The position numbers were made by a program, and so were the translations under genes. A stretch of 16,151 bases of DNA from a bacterium (GTDB lineage Bacteria; Patescibacteriota; Saccharimonadia; Saccharimonadales; UBA4665): contig JAJZWH010000016.1 in NCBI GenBank assembly GCA_021846765.1, positions 1-16,151 of the forward strand. The letters run 5' to 3'. The number at the start of each line of letters is the position of its first letter. The first letter of the stretch is position 1. Shown here one piece after another: positions 1 through 5,909 of the stretch. The notes beneath the pieces are model-generated. The model made no database searches. It saw nothing but the letters and a program-made list of their open reading frames with translations, and was not told where the DNA came from.

Positions 1-406
1 TTTGTAGTAACTTCTTTTGTTTAGAAAAATGGGGAATAGTTTGAGTTTGTCGATCACCAATTACCGTGTCGGCTTTACCGTTCAGTATAGGTTCAATTAG
101 ATCAGGAATTTTTTCTTGAGGATATTGATTGTCCCCTTCTGTTAAGACTATAATATCTGCGCCCATGGCTAGGGCTCTATTTAATCCATTTCTAAATGAT
201 CTACTAAGACCCTGATTTTTAGTATGAATAAGAAAATTTTCCACACCGTATTTTTTAGCAACTTCAATTGTTTTGTCGGTAGAACCGTCATCTATTAACA
301 AGATCTCTATTTGATCAATACCCTTAATCTTGCGCGGTATGGTTTTAAGCACAAGCGGTAAGGTTTTTTCCTCGTTTAGACAAGGAATCATAATGACAAG
401 TTTCAT
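1..406 (-). CDS. Family-2 glycosyltransferase, 3' end cut off by window edge
   Basis: Only the first 135 residues are inside the window; the gene runs off the left edge. The protein starts MKLVIMIPCLNEEKTL, the classic GT-A opening with a PCLNEE nucleotide-binding strand at residues 8-13. The DDGSTD motif follows at 39-44, then a G-L-S-R-S-F-R-N-G-L helix near 66-75 and the metal-site region TEGDNQYP at 89-96. The last is typical of the dolichol-/polyprenyl-phosphate sugar transferase branch (DPM1/GtrB-like), which usually reads TDADNQYP; here E-G-D replaces D-A-D but the final Asp is kept. These enzymes load a sugar from a nucleotide donor onto a lipid carrier at the cytoplasmic membrane face for envelope glycan synthesis. 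Substrate cannot be told from this part. The ATG at 404-406 is preceded by an extended -10 promoter and no clear ribosome binding site. Confidence 0.88.
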   Translation of the reverse strand, partial: MKLVIMIPCLNEEKTLPLVLKTIPRKIKGIDQIEILLIDDGSTDKTIEVAKKYGVENFLIHTKNQGLSRSFRNGLNRALAMGADIIVLTEGDNQYPQEKIPDLIEPILNGKADTVIGDRQTQTIPHFSKQKKLLQ

Positions 407-419
407 AAGTTATGGGTGA

Positions 420-428
420 ATTATATCA
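420..428 (-). promoter_or_regulatory. Extended -10 promoter of the glycosyltransferase
   Basis: On the minus strand the sequence reads TGATATAAT, a perfect extended -10 element (TG-n-TATAAT), with its last base 13 nt before the ATG at 406. The transcript would have a leader of only a few bases. No good -35 hexamer is visible, which is common with extended -10 sites. Confidence 0.55.
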
Positions 429-443
429 AATATTCTAAGAAAA

Positions 444-473
444 CACTTAAAAAAATAATTAATGCTTTAAGTG
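444..473. promoter_or_regulatory. Inverted repeat in divergent promoter region
   Basis: CACTTAAA (444-451) and TTTAAGTG (466-473) form a perfect 8-bp inverted repeat separated by 14 bases. It lies between the glycosyltransferase (minus) and the gene at 517 (plus), near the expected -35 regions of both. It could be an operator shared by the two promoters; this is inference from position and symmetry only. Confidence 0.3.
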
Positions 474-516
474 CAGCCTATTTATTTGCTAAACTAAGTT
501 TTATTAAGGGTCTAGA

Positions 517-1389
517 ATGAAAGGCATTACTCAAAGGGAGTTTAATTATATTAACCTAGTGTTAGGCGTTGTTATATTTTTATGTGTTTTTTATGTTGGT
601 TATAAACTAACCAATAACTCCAATAATAAATTAATTCAAAACAAGCCTTTGGTAGAAAGTACTCTTGCCGTTAGTTTACCAAGTAATAGTAATACTACGA
701 CTTTAACTAAAGACCTTATGCTTATAAGCCGTTCAATTAAGCAACAAACAATAGACCTAAATTTATTCAGTGGAGGCTTGCGGCAAACTATTAAGATTGG
801 TGTTAATAATAACAATCTAGCTAATTTAACTCTAGCCAAACAAACTATTAGCGACCAATTGAATTTAGTTGCACAAATGGAAAGTGAGTTGGCGGCCACT
901 AGAGAATTAACCAGCTCTCAATTAAATTTACTAAAAAGTAATGTAGGATTAGTTAAACTTAGTCTGAATTCTTTAAACCACGCATTGAAAACTAATAATA
1001 GTGGATTAGTCATTAAACAACTTAATAGTCAGCTTAAGATGTACGATAATACATACTTACAAATTGCTCTCGTAAAAGTATCTGACGACCAAGTTATAAG
1101 TGAACTTTTATTTCAGCAGTTAGCTAGTAGGCTTAAACAAGCTATATCTCGTTCTCAATCACAAGGGGTAGCGGTAACTGATTTCAATGCTGACTTAACT
1201 ACCCTCATGAGTGATGATTTGGCAAGTTTAGCTATCTCTAAATCGATAGAATCACAACTGGCGGTGTTCAGTTTAAATAGCCTATCAAATCTAAAAAAAG
1301 ATAATAGCAAACTATTAACTGCCAAGCGGGATATACAAGCCGCATTTAATGCTGCCCAGACTATAGTTAAAGGTATAATAGATAGTTAA
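517..1389 (+). CDS. Membrane-anchored protein of unknown function
   Basis: I do not recognise this 290-residue protein. It has one hydrophobic segment at about residues 12-30 after a short basic N-terminus, so it is probably a signal anchor with the rest outside the cytoplasmic membrane. The remaining 255 residues are rich in Leu, Asn, Ser, Gln and Lys, contain no cysteine, and have heptad-like leucine spacing that suggests long helices or coiled coil, with no catalytic motif. The start ATG has AAGGG six bases upstream (506-510), a good ribosome binding site. The Nudix gene follows after 13 bases, so the two are probably co-transcribed. A structural or envelope role is possible but not shown by the sequence. 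Confidence 0.8.
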   Translation: MKGITQREFNYINLVLGVVIFLCVFYVGYKLTNNSNNKLIQNKPLVESTLAVSLPSNSNTTTLTKDLMLISRSIKQQTIDLNLFSGGLRQTIKIGVNNNNLANLTLAKQTISDQLNLVAQMESELAATRELTSSQLNLLKSNVGLVKLSLNSLNHALKTNNSGLVIKQLNSQLKMYDNTYLQIALVKVSDDQVISELLFQQLASRLKQAISRSQSQGVAVTDFNADLTTLMSDDLASLAISKSIESQLAVFSLNSLSNLKKDNSKLLTAKRDIQAAFNAAQTIVKGIIDS

Positions 1390-1402
1390 GGAGTTCTATT
1401 TG

Positions 1403-1861
1403 ATGAAAAAATTAAGTTTATTGTTTTTATATAAAGAAAATGAAATACTGTTAGCTCTTAAAAAAAGAGGTTTTGGCCAAGGATTATGGAATGGAGTTGG
1501 CGGCAAACAACAATTAGGAGAAAATATTAAAGAGACAGCAATTCGTGAATGTCAAGAAGAAATATTGGTCACTCCAAAATCGCTGAATAATGTAGCTAAG
1601 CTAATGTTTAACTACGCAGATGGTCAAAGTATGTTGGTTTATGTTTATTTATCTGAGCATTGGCAAGGAGAGCCTAAGGAAAGTGAAGAAATGAAGCCAC
1701 AATGGTTTAATTTCAATGATATTCCTTACCAGGAAATGTGGCCAGATGACCAGTATTGGCTACCTAAAATAATTAACAAAGATAAAGTTAAAGCTGAATT
1801 TAATTTCGATACTAATAATCGAATTATTGATTATCAACTAGATGTTGTCGATACCTTATAA
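1403..1861 (+). CDS. MTH1-like Nudix hydrolase (likely 8-oxo-dGTP diphosphatase)
   Basis: This 152-residue protein would hydrolyse oxidised purine nucleoside triphosphates to monophosphates and pyrophosphate in the cytoplasm, keeping 8-oxo-G out of DNA. The Nudix box spans residues 34-56 (G34, E40, R48-E49, E52-E53); its usual late Gly is Leu55. Outside the box it matches human MTH1/NUDT1 closely from memory: KKRGFGQGLWNGVGGK at 20-35 and the MWPDDQYW stretch at 112-119. The latter carries the equivalents of MTH1 Trp117, Asp119 and Asp120, which recognise the 8-oxopurine; Asn30 matches MTH1 Asn33. Length is also close to MTH1 (about 156). The start is set at ATG 1403, nine bases after AAGGAG (1388-1393), rather than the in-frame TTG at 1400. 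Mg2+ dependence is expected from the family. Confidence 0.9.
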   Translation: MKKLSLLFLYKENEILLALKKRGFGQGLWNGVGGKQQLGENIKETAIRECQEEILVTPKSLNNVAKLMFNYADGQSMLVYVYLSEHWQGEPKESEEMKPQWFNFNDIPYQEMWPDDQYWLPKIINKDKVKAEFNFDTNNRIIDYQLDVVDTL

Positions 1862-2039
1862 ATAGCGCATTGATTCTGTGATCATCTTGAGTAATAGCTA
1901 GAGCGACATAAGGACGTCTAATTAAGTATAAATATTTTAGGTTGACTTAGTCATTAGGGATTTTTAATAGTTTTTATTAAAATTAAATATTTTTTAAATA
2001 GTTGTTTATTAATTATCTAAACTATTTATACTCCTGTTC
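1862..2039. promoter_or_regulatory. Intergenic region with two candidate promoters for the Mrr-like gene
   Basis: No gene is seen in these 178 bases. Candidate 1 is TTGACT (1942-1947), a 17-base spacer, then TAATAG (1965-1970), which would give a leader of about 65 bases. Candidate 2 is TATACT (2027-2032), ending seven bases before the ATG at 2040, which would give a leaderless mRNA; its -35 is poor. No Shine-Dalgarno sequence precedes the ATG (the bases are ctcctgttc), which favours candidate 2. Confidence 0.4.
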
Positions 2040-2633
2040 ATGAACATATATAGGATTAATAATAATAAGAAAGAAAACGATGAATCGCTTATTATTTTAA
2101 CTATTGTCGTAGTTTTAGCTTTTATTTGGCCTTATAGAAATACAATTAAAAGTTATTGGCCTTATATAAAGTTATTTATTGCACTTTTGCTGATTAGCAG
2201 TATTCTCTTAACTATTATTTTAATAATTAGAAAAAATAGACTCTCTCGATCATCCAATTATGGCTTAAAACCTCAATTATGGGATCAAATGACTGGAGTT
2301 GAATTTGAAAATCAGGTTATTATTTGGTTAAAAATAATCGGTTATAAAAAAATTAGTAAAACTGAATATTTTGACTTAGGAGTTGATATAATTGCTGCTA
2401 AACCAGGTGAACTTTTGGGCGTGCAGGTTAAAAAATCTAATAAACCGATAGGAATATCAGCAGTCAGAGCAGTTGTTGCCGGTCTTAAAAGTTATAATTG
2501 TAACCAAGCTATGGTAGTTACTAACTCTATTTTTAGCATACCAGCCATCCAATTAGCTAAAACAAATAATTGTCGATTAGTTTCTGGTAATGAATTATTA
2601 AGCAGTCTAAAAATGAATAATATCCCAATCTAA
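2040..2633 (+). CDS. Membrane-anchored Mrr-type restriction-endonuclease-fold protein
   Basis: The 197-residue protein has two predicted membrane helices, at about residues 17-33 and 42-63, then a cytoplasmic domain from about 80 to 190. That domain has the Mrr_cat (PF04471) pattern of the PD-(D/E)XK fold: GVEFE at 86-90, DLGVD ending in Asp116, and QVK at 129-131, followed by the family's conserved V-V-T-N-S strand and a helix placing alanine/leucine repeats (AIQLAK). Glu90, Asp116, Gln129 and Lys131 are the expected catalytic residues, so the nuclease site looks intact. Family members cleave methylated or foreign DNA, or act in DNA repair; membrane-tethered ones are less understood. No modification methylase lies next to it. 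Start ATG 2040 has no ribosome binding site. Confidence 0.78.
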   Translation: MNIYRINNNKKENDESLIILTIVVVLAFIWPYRNTIKSYWPYIKLFIALLLISSILLTIILIIRKNRLSRSSNYGLKPQLWDQMTGVEFENQVIIWLKIIGYKKISKTEYFDLGVDIIAAKPGELLGVQVKKSNKPIGISAVRAVVAGLKSYNCNQAMVVTNSIFSIPAIQLAKTNNCRLVSGNELLSSLKMNNIPI

Positions 2634-2647
2634 AATGATTAGTTTTT

Positions 2648-2671
2648 TATCTAATTCTTAGATATATTTTA
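2648..2671 (+). terminator. Possible rho-independent terminator
   Basis: TATCTAA-TTC-TTAGATA (2648-2664) is a perfect 7-bp stem with a 3-base loop, followed by TATTTTA. It lies 15 bases after the stop of the Mrr-like gene. The stem is AT-rich and therefore weak, and the U-tract is short. Confidence 0.35.
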
Positions 2672-2718
2672 GCTTATGCTTGCACTTTAGGGCTGGGCTA
2701 TCCATAATAAAAATAACT

Positions 2719-3177
2719 ATGGTAGAACGAGAAAGAAGATCGCCAGGATTAACGGTAATTTACGGAGAAAAAAATCCTAACCCCACATCAATTAAAAATC
2801 TAATAGCAGATATAATTGGTGGATATGATGAAGTTAATGCTGGTAATACCGAGCAACAGATTAGAGAAAGTTTAGAGATGCGAAGAGAGATGAATGATGA
2901 CGATGGTCAAAACATTGTTTTAAGAAGAATTGCTCAGGCTTTTAAAAATAGTTTAGAAACTGCTAAAAAAACAGGTCAGTTAACTCTAACCCTTGAACTG
3001 CCTTATTACCCACACGAACAAGACGATTATGATCTTGCTTTTAATGCATTAGGAAAATATTTAAAAATCTTAGGCTATAATCCGGAGATTGAAAGCACTA
3101 TGAATATTCATGGCGATGATCCATGTCTACCGGATAATAGTTATCGAATTGAAGTTGATCTAGTTAATGAAAACTAG
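2719..3177 (+). CDS. Small acidic soluble protein of unknown function
   Basis: I do not recognise this protein of 152 residues. It has no signal peptide or membrane helix and is acidic, with a charged helical middle (EQQIRESLEMRREMNDDDGQ at about 44-63) followed by a beta-like stretch LTLTLELPYYP near 87-97 and a C-terminal strand YRIEVDLV. The end looks like a compact alpha/beta domain. A Cys-Leu-Pro near the C-terminus is the only cysteine. The start is placed at ATG 2719; a longer reading from TTG 2680 would add 13 residues that look non-coding. No Shine-Dalgarno is seen; CATAAT at 2703-2708 could be a -10 for a near-leaderless message. Confidence 0.72.
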   Translation: MVERERRSPGLTVIYGEKNPNPTSIKNLIADIIGGYDEVNAGNTEQQIRESLEMRREMNDDDGQNIVLRRIAQAFKNSLETAKKTGQLTLTLELPYYPHEQDDYDLAFNALGKYLKILGYNPEIESTMNIHGDDPCLPDNSYRIEVDLVNEN

Positions 3178-3184
3178 TTATAAT
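3155..3184 (+). promoter_or_regulatory. Promoter of the Rv2466c-like gene
   Basis: TTGATC (3155-3160), 18 bases, TATAAT (3179-3184). It overlaps the end of the preceding gene and predicts transcription from about 3191, with a leader near 32 bases. It is one of the best -35/-10 pairs in the window. Confidence 0.5.
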
Positions 3185-3222
3185 GGTATTAACTAAACTT
3201 AAGAGCTAAAATAACTATATAT

Positions 3223-3849
3223 ATGCAGGTTGACTTTTATTTTGATCCATCTTGTCCATTCTGTTGGATTACTAGTCGTTGGTTATTAATGGTAACCAAT
3301 AAAAGAACGATTAACATTCAATGGCACTTGTTTAGTTTAGCTATTAAAAACTCTGAATTAGATCAAAAAGACCAGAAAGGTACATTTAATCATTTACCGG
3401 CACATCGACTTGAAAGAGTTATGCTAGCTGCCCATAAACAAGGGGTAAGTTTATTGAATATGTATAGCGCTTTCGGTATCCAACATTTTTTGACTGGCGA
3501 AGAATATAGTGATCAAACTATAATTTCTGTTTTAGATGATCTTAAACTAGATAAGAGCTTAGTTAAGTTTGCCGATGATTCTAGTCTAGATGATCAACTA
3601 AGACAATCGACTAATCAGGCAGTAGAAATTGTTGGCTCGGATATTGGTGTACCGACTATAGTTTTTACAGGAAAAGATAATAAGAAAACCGGTTTTTTTG
3701 GGCCAGTGCTTCAAGAATTACCCGAAATTGATGACTCTGTAGAGTTATGGGATGGCTTAGTTAAGCTAGCCAATAATCCAAGTTTTTACGAACTCAAGAG
3801 AGGCCGTTCACAGGCTGGTCCTGATGTTGTTAGTACGGCTAAGTGCTAG
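3223..3849 (+). CDS. DsbA-fold disulfide oxidoreductase of the Rv2466c family
   Basis: The 208-residue protein is cytoplasmic (no signal peptide) and has a thioredoxin fold with a DsbA-type helical insertion. The active site is the CPFC motif at residues 11-14 in the context FDPSCPFCWITSRW; the cis-proline is Pro144 in GVPTIVF. The C-terminal part, GFFGPVLQELP then LWDGLV and FYELKR, is the signature of the family of mycobacterial Rv2466c, a mycothiol-dependent reductase (family normally CPWC or CPxA). It is likely to reduce or glutathione-like-conjugate small electrophiles using a low-molecular-weight thiol. An extra cysteine is the last residue. No Shine-Dalgarno is visible; TATATA sits just before ATG. 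It is followed 82 bases later by another protein from a family with mycothiol-dependent members. Confidence 0.85.
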   Translation: MQVDFYFDPSCPFCWITSRWLLMVTNKRTINIQWHLFSLAIKNSELDQKDQKGTFNHLPAHRLERVMLAAHKQGVSLLNMYSAFGIQHFLTGEEYSDQTIISVLDDLKLDKSLVKFADDSSLDDQLRQSTNQAVEIVGSDIGVPTIVFTGKDNKKTGFFGPVLQELPEIDDSVELWDGLVKLANNPSFYELKRGRSQAGPDVVSTAKC

Positions 3850-3931
3850 AATAACTTTTAAGAGTGCTCTATGACATATCTAATCTATTATAAAGACAAG
3901 ATAAAATATCATTAACAAGAAGGGTATAGAG

Positions 3932-4507
3932 ATGAACAATAGCGAACCAAAAAAACTTTTTGGAGAGTGCTTAAGACAAGCCAGTCAAGTTGTGTCTCAA
4001 GTAAAACCAGACGATTTTAATAATAAAACTCCAGATAATGATTGGAATGTTGAACAGCTGCTCAAACATATGTACTATGAACTTAATTGGATTAAAGAAG
4101 TAGTGAGTGGTAAGACGCTAGCGGAAGTCGGTAGTAAATATGATCAATTAGTGATTGATGAATTTATAGTAAAGAATTGGGAAAAAGAAGCACTTAGAGC
4201 GCTTGAAGCCGTCAATAGGGCAGATATGAATTCTATGGTTCATTTGTCCTACGGTGATCATAAGGCTGACCAATATATTAAACAGGTTTCTGGGGAATTA
4301 GTTATTCATGCCTGGGATTTATCTGTAGGCATTAATAAACCATTGCTTATTGATCAGCAAATAGTTGCTCAGTTGTATAGCTTAGCTAAGCCTAAAGCCA
4401 ATATGATGAGTGCTAGTGGCTTATTTAACCCTGTTCTATCAACTACTGAAGATGATGATTTACAAACTAAATTATTAGCTATATATGGCAGAAAAAACGT
4501 TAATTAG
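3932..4507 (+). CDS. Maleylpyruvate isomerase/DinB-like metal-binding protein (TIGR03086-type)
   Basis: This 191-residue four-helix-bundle protein fits the MDMPI_N/TIGR03086 group of the DinB-YfiT superfamily. An N-terminal helix is followed by WNVEQLLKHMYYE, with His46 the first metal ligand, and later by SGELVIHAWDLSVG, where Glu122 and His126 (E-x3-H) are the second and third. This H...E-x3-H triad is the metal site of the family. The best-studied member is actinobacterial mycothiol-dependent maleylpyruvate isomerase; other members are thiol transferases for detoxification. There is no C-terminal MDMPI_C domain, so the exact reaction is unknown. The start is supported by AAGGG (3920-3924) eight bases upstream. 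The stop overlaps that of the convergent MscS gene. Confidence 0.78.
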   Translation: MNNSEPKKLFGECLRQASQVVSQVKPDDFNNKTPDNDWNVEQLLKHMYYELNWIKEVVSGKTLAEVGSKYDQLVIDEFIVKNWEKEALRALEAVNRADMNSMVHLSYGDHKADQYIKQVSGELVIHAWDLSVGINKPLLIDQQIVAQLYSLAKPKANMMSASGLFNPVLSTTEDDDLQTKLLAIYGRKNVN

Positions 4508-5130
4508 TGTTTTTTGATTACTTGATGACGATGATGTGGAATGATTGCTGCCCAAGTAAGAATGGTTGAATTGGGCATAAACATTATTCGTCCATCAGTT
4601 AATCTAAGTTTAGTATGAGTTAATCCTATATCCTGTATCGTGCCTTCGTTGGCGCCGCCAAATGATCCAGAAATTATGGTAACTTCTTCGCCGACTCTAA
4701 ATGGATGGGTGATGATTAAAATGACACTGGCAAAAAAATTAGCTAGAGCTTGCTGAGCTGCAACTCCCAAGATAACACCTAAAATAGCGCCTCCTAGTAG
4801 TAATTTGGCGACAGATATATCCATTAACTCCAAGGCGCCCAAAAGGATAATTATATAGCCAATAATTCTCAATATAAATTGAATGGCAGCCGCCCGACCA
4901 ATTCCTAGTCGACGATTCGCTATAATTCTATTAATAATAGCAGTAGATAATCTTAAGAAGATAATGGCAAAAATGACAAAGAATAATATAGATAGATAAG
5001 CAATGAATTTTTTGATTATTTGTTTATCATCAACATTGACATAAGTAGAACTAATCACTACCCCTATTATCGTCAATAATAGACTACTAATAAGTTTATA
5101 TTTAGCTTTTCTCCAGATGTGTGTTGCCAT
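4504..5130 (-). CDS. Small MscS-family mechanosensitive channel
   Basis: From the ATG at 5130 this is a 208-residue inner-membrane protein with helices at about 12-31, 41-63, 85-105 and a glycine/alanine-rich pore helix at 108-138 (LLLGGAILGVILGVAAQQAL). The pore helix leads into the HPFRVGEEV loop (142-150) and a beta domain ending with MPNSTI (184-190), exactly the MscS order. It then stops, so the large alpha/beta cytoplasmic cage domain of E. coli MscS is missing. It would release ions during hypo-osmotic shock. The frame stays open up to a TTG at 5259 but that extension is not hydrophobic and has no other ATG, so 5130 is preferred; the nearest purine-rich site is AAAAAGG, rather far at about 13 bases. 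Confidence 0.85.
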   Translation of the reverse strand: MATHIWRKAKYKLISSLLLTIIGVVISSTYVNVDDKQIIKKFIAYLSILFFVIFAIIFLRLSTAIINRIIANRRLGIGRAAAIQFILRIIGYIIILLGALELMDISVAKLLLGGAILGVILGVAAQQALANFFASVILIITHPFRVGEEVTIISGSFGGANEGTIQDIGLTHTKLRLTDGRIMFMPNSTILTWAAIIPHHRHQVIKKH

Positions 5131-5357
5131 GACTTTAATTAAAACCTTTTTAAAATGATAGTTAATACTATATATCTTAGAGTTTTTGCTTACTAGTCCA
5201 GCTCCATGATTATTAGTGAGTATTAGGTCTATGGATAGTAATCGAAGTTTATGGACCAACAGATATCAAGTAATAGATATTAGAAATTGTATAATCATAA
5301 ACTTTCAAATTGATACTTATTTATCTGTTTTTGTATTTAAGCGATTAAAATAAGGTA

Positions 5358-5363
5358 TATAAT
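5358..5363 (+). promoter_or_regulatory. -10 element for the Mtb12-like/MFS operon
   Basis: TATAAT lies 45 bases upstream of ATG 5409, giving a leader of about 39 bases. No clear -35 at 16-18 bases. Another TATAAT at 5290-5295 lies further up in the same 149-base gap between this operon and the divergent MscS gene. Confidence 0.4.
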
Positions 5364-5408
5364 TATTTTTAAAGTAGATTTAAGCAAAGTTTAAGGAAGG
5401 AGTGATTT

Positions 5409-5903
5409 ATGTCGAAATCAACAATAACTAGTCTAGTTTCCTTAGTAGTAATAGTGATAGCCGTTATACTTATCGTGATTTTGGTACCTGGTAAGAACAA
5501 TAATGGCACTAAAAAAAGCTCAAATAGTTTCACTGCTCAGCAAAAAAATACTGCCACTAATGAAATAAAGAATAATGTCAAAACTTTCTTTGCTGTAAAT
5601 ACCTCAATGGCTACTCGTGTAAACTTGTTGCAGAATGGCAGTCAGTTTGCCAAACCAATGGAGGCTGAGTTTAGCCAACTAGATAATCAAAAGCCGAGTG
5701 TAATTGTTAATAGTATTAATTTTACTAATCAAAGCAATGCAACCATTAACTACACGGTTGAATTAAACGGACAACCTGTATTAAAAAATCAAAACGGAAC
5801 TGTTCTGTACATTAATAAAACATGGAAAGTTAGCGATTCAACACTATGTCAATTATTGAGCATGGATGGCTATACGCCTTCGGTTTGTACTAGCGTTCAC
5901 TAG
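5409..5903 (+). CDS. Mtb12-like anchored extracytoplasmic protein
   Basis: The 164-residue protein has one N-terminal hydrophobic helix (about 8-27) and a Ser/Thr/Asn-rich linker, then an extracytoplasmic domain from about 41 to 164. The C-terminal pattern, a strand ending W-K-V-S-D-S-T-L-C followed by LLSMDGYTPSVC, resembles the end of mycobacterial low-molecular-weight antigen Mtb12 (Rv2376c) family proteins (W-K-V-S-x-x-x-x-C ... P-x-x-C). Cys147 and Cys160 could form a disulfide. Function in the family is unknown; the fold is an NTF2-like/cystatin-like sheet by my impression only. Strong ribosome binding site AAGGAAGGAG (5393-5402) six bases before the ATG. The MFS gene starts six bases after its stop, so the two are translationally coupled and may work together at the membrane. 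Confidence 0.7.
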   Translation: MSKSTITSLVSLVVIVIAVILIVILVPGKNNNGTKKSSNSFTAQQKNTATNEIKNNVKTFFAVNTSMATRVNLLQNGSQFAKPMEAEFSQLDNQKPSVIVNSINFTNQSNATINYTVELNGQPVLKNQNGTVLYINKTWKVSDSTLCQLLSMDGYTPSVCTSVH

Positions 5904-5909
5904 AAAATT

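Noticed and set aside
636..899. Open minus-strand frame of 87 codons opposite the anchored unknown gene
   Set aside because: The plus-strand gene has a good ribosome binding site and forms an operon with the Nudix gene; the opposite frame lacks both.
2680..2718. Longer N-terminus of the small acidic protein from TTG 2680
   Set aside because: The 13 added residues look non-coding and overlap probable promoter sequence; ATG 2719 is a better start.
5131..5259. Longer N-terminus of the MscS protein from TTG 5259
   Set aside because: The 43 added residues contain no ATG, are not hydrophobic and lie in the divergent promoter region; ATG 5130 gives a normal start just before the first membrane helix.
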